In this document: in pieces, positions 14,337 through 14,437 of the stretch
How the letters are laid out: the number at the start of each line of letters is the position of its first letter
Position numbering within the stretch: the stretch's first letter is position 1
Origin: an uncultured Bifidobacteriaceae bacterium
GTDB taxonomy: Bacteria > Actinomycetota > Actinomycetes > Actinomycetales > Bifidobacteriaceae
Assembly (NCBI GenBank): GCA_946891915.1
Contig: CAMPNN010000030.1
Coordinates: forward strand, 1-14,437
Reading direction: 5' to 3'
Length of the DNA stretch: 14,437 nt
Made by a program: the position numbers and the translations under genes
The notes under the pieces: model-generated
The model's input: only the letters and a program-made list of their open reading frames with translations
The model's database searches: none
What the model was told of the DNA's origin: nothing

Positions 14337-14437
14337 CTAACAAACCAACTGCAACAAAACCATGAAGCTTAAAGCAAGCAGACTTAAAACCAACAGGCTT
14401 AAAACTAGAAGATTCTGCTGCGCGCTAAGCACAAAAC
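14337..14437 (-). other. Undecided partial reading frame at the right edge
   Basis: On the minus strand one frame is open from the edge to TAG at 14337-14339 and would end in a hydrophobic tail with LLVLS-LLVLS-LLALS repeats. The terminator at 14178-14204 has the matching direction, about 130 bases further. On the plus strand ATG 14362 opens a basic frame (MKLKASRLKTNRLKTRRF) to the edge but has no ribosome site. A 15-bp repeat (14367-14411) makes both frames repetitive. Either may be false. Confidence 0.25.
14367..14411. repeat. 15-bp tandem repeat, three diverged units
   Basis: GCTTAAAGCAAGCAG, ACTTAAAACCAACAG and GCTTAAAACTAGAAG follow each other. The period is a multiple of three, which is compatible with coding on either strand. 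Confidence 0.65.

Noticed and set aside
14291..14365. 24-codon plus-strand ORF overlapping ATG 14362 as ATGA
   Set aside because: The overlap resembles the opp leader, but there is no Shine-Dalgarno and the composition is simple Lys/Asn/Thr from A/C-rich DNA.

Overview
The window looks like chromosomal DNA from a low-GC member of the Bifidobacteriaceae, most likely Gardnerella or a close relative. This is inferred from gene content and protein style: an actinobacterial peptide ABC transporter, PepC, a short MetG without a C-terminal tRNA-binding domain, an LRV-type protein and an AbiEi-like protein, all in A+T-rich DNA with very A+T-rich intergenic gaps. No database search was possible, so the taxonomy is a judgement. 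No rRNA, tRNA, transposase, integrase or CRISPR array was seen.

Left part (1-6120, minus strand): a complete peptide-uptake system read right to left. The order is permease oppB-like, permease oppC-like, a fused double ATPase oppDF-like, an intrinsic terminator, then the lipoprotein oppA-like with its own promoter and a second terminator. oppB is preceded by a 9-codon leader ORF with a strong Shine-Dalgarno that overlaps the oppB start as ATGA. Divergently, on the plus strand, lies pepC (6637-8094), a cytosolic cysteine aminopeptidase. Import and intracellular trimming of peptides therefore sit side by side. PepC carries an Asp/Lys-rich insert encoded by 12-bp repeats.

Middle (8095-9050): a gene-free stretch of almost 1 kb. 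It holds the pepC terminator, an array of 52-bp tandem repeats each able to form a small hairpin, several further inverted repeats, and a GC-rich terminator for metG on the opposite strand. metG (9051-10922, minus) encodes methionyl-tRNA synthetase and may be transcribed leaderless.

Right part: a two-gene plus-strand operon (11162-12162) encodes an AbiEi-like antitoxin-type protein and, overlapping by ATGA, a small protein with an LRV-like domain. Converging on it is rsmI (12199-13152, minus), the 16S rRNA 2'-O-methyltransferase for C1402. Next comes a ribbon-helix-helix regulator (13388-13696, minus) with a 28-bp perfect palindrome in its promoter. The last 740 bases contain no secure gene. 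They hold composite palindromic repeats, also present at 13246-13372 and partly at 8755-8804, a minus-strand terminator at 14178-14204, and an undecided partial reading frame at the right edge.

The most unusual signals are the multi-hairpin dispersed repeat, whose two best copies differ by compensated base-pair changes; the 52-bp hairpin array behind pepC; the AbiEi-like/LRV pair with no AbiEii toxin; and the leader ORF of the peptide transporter.
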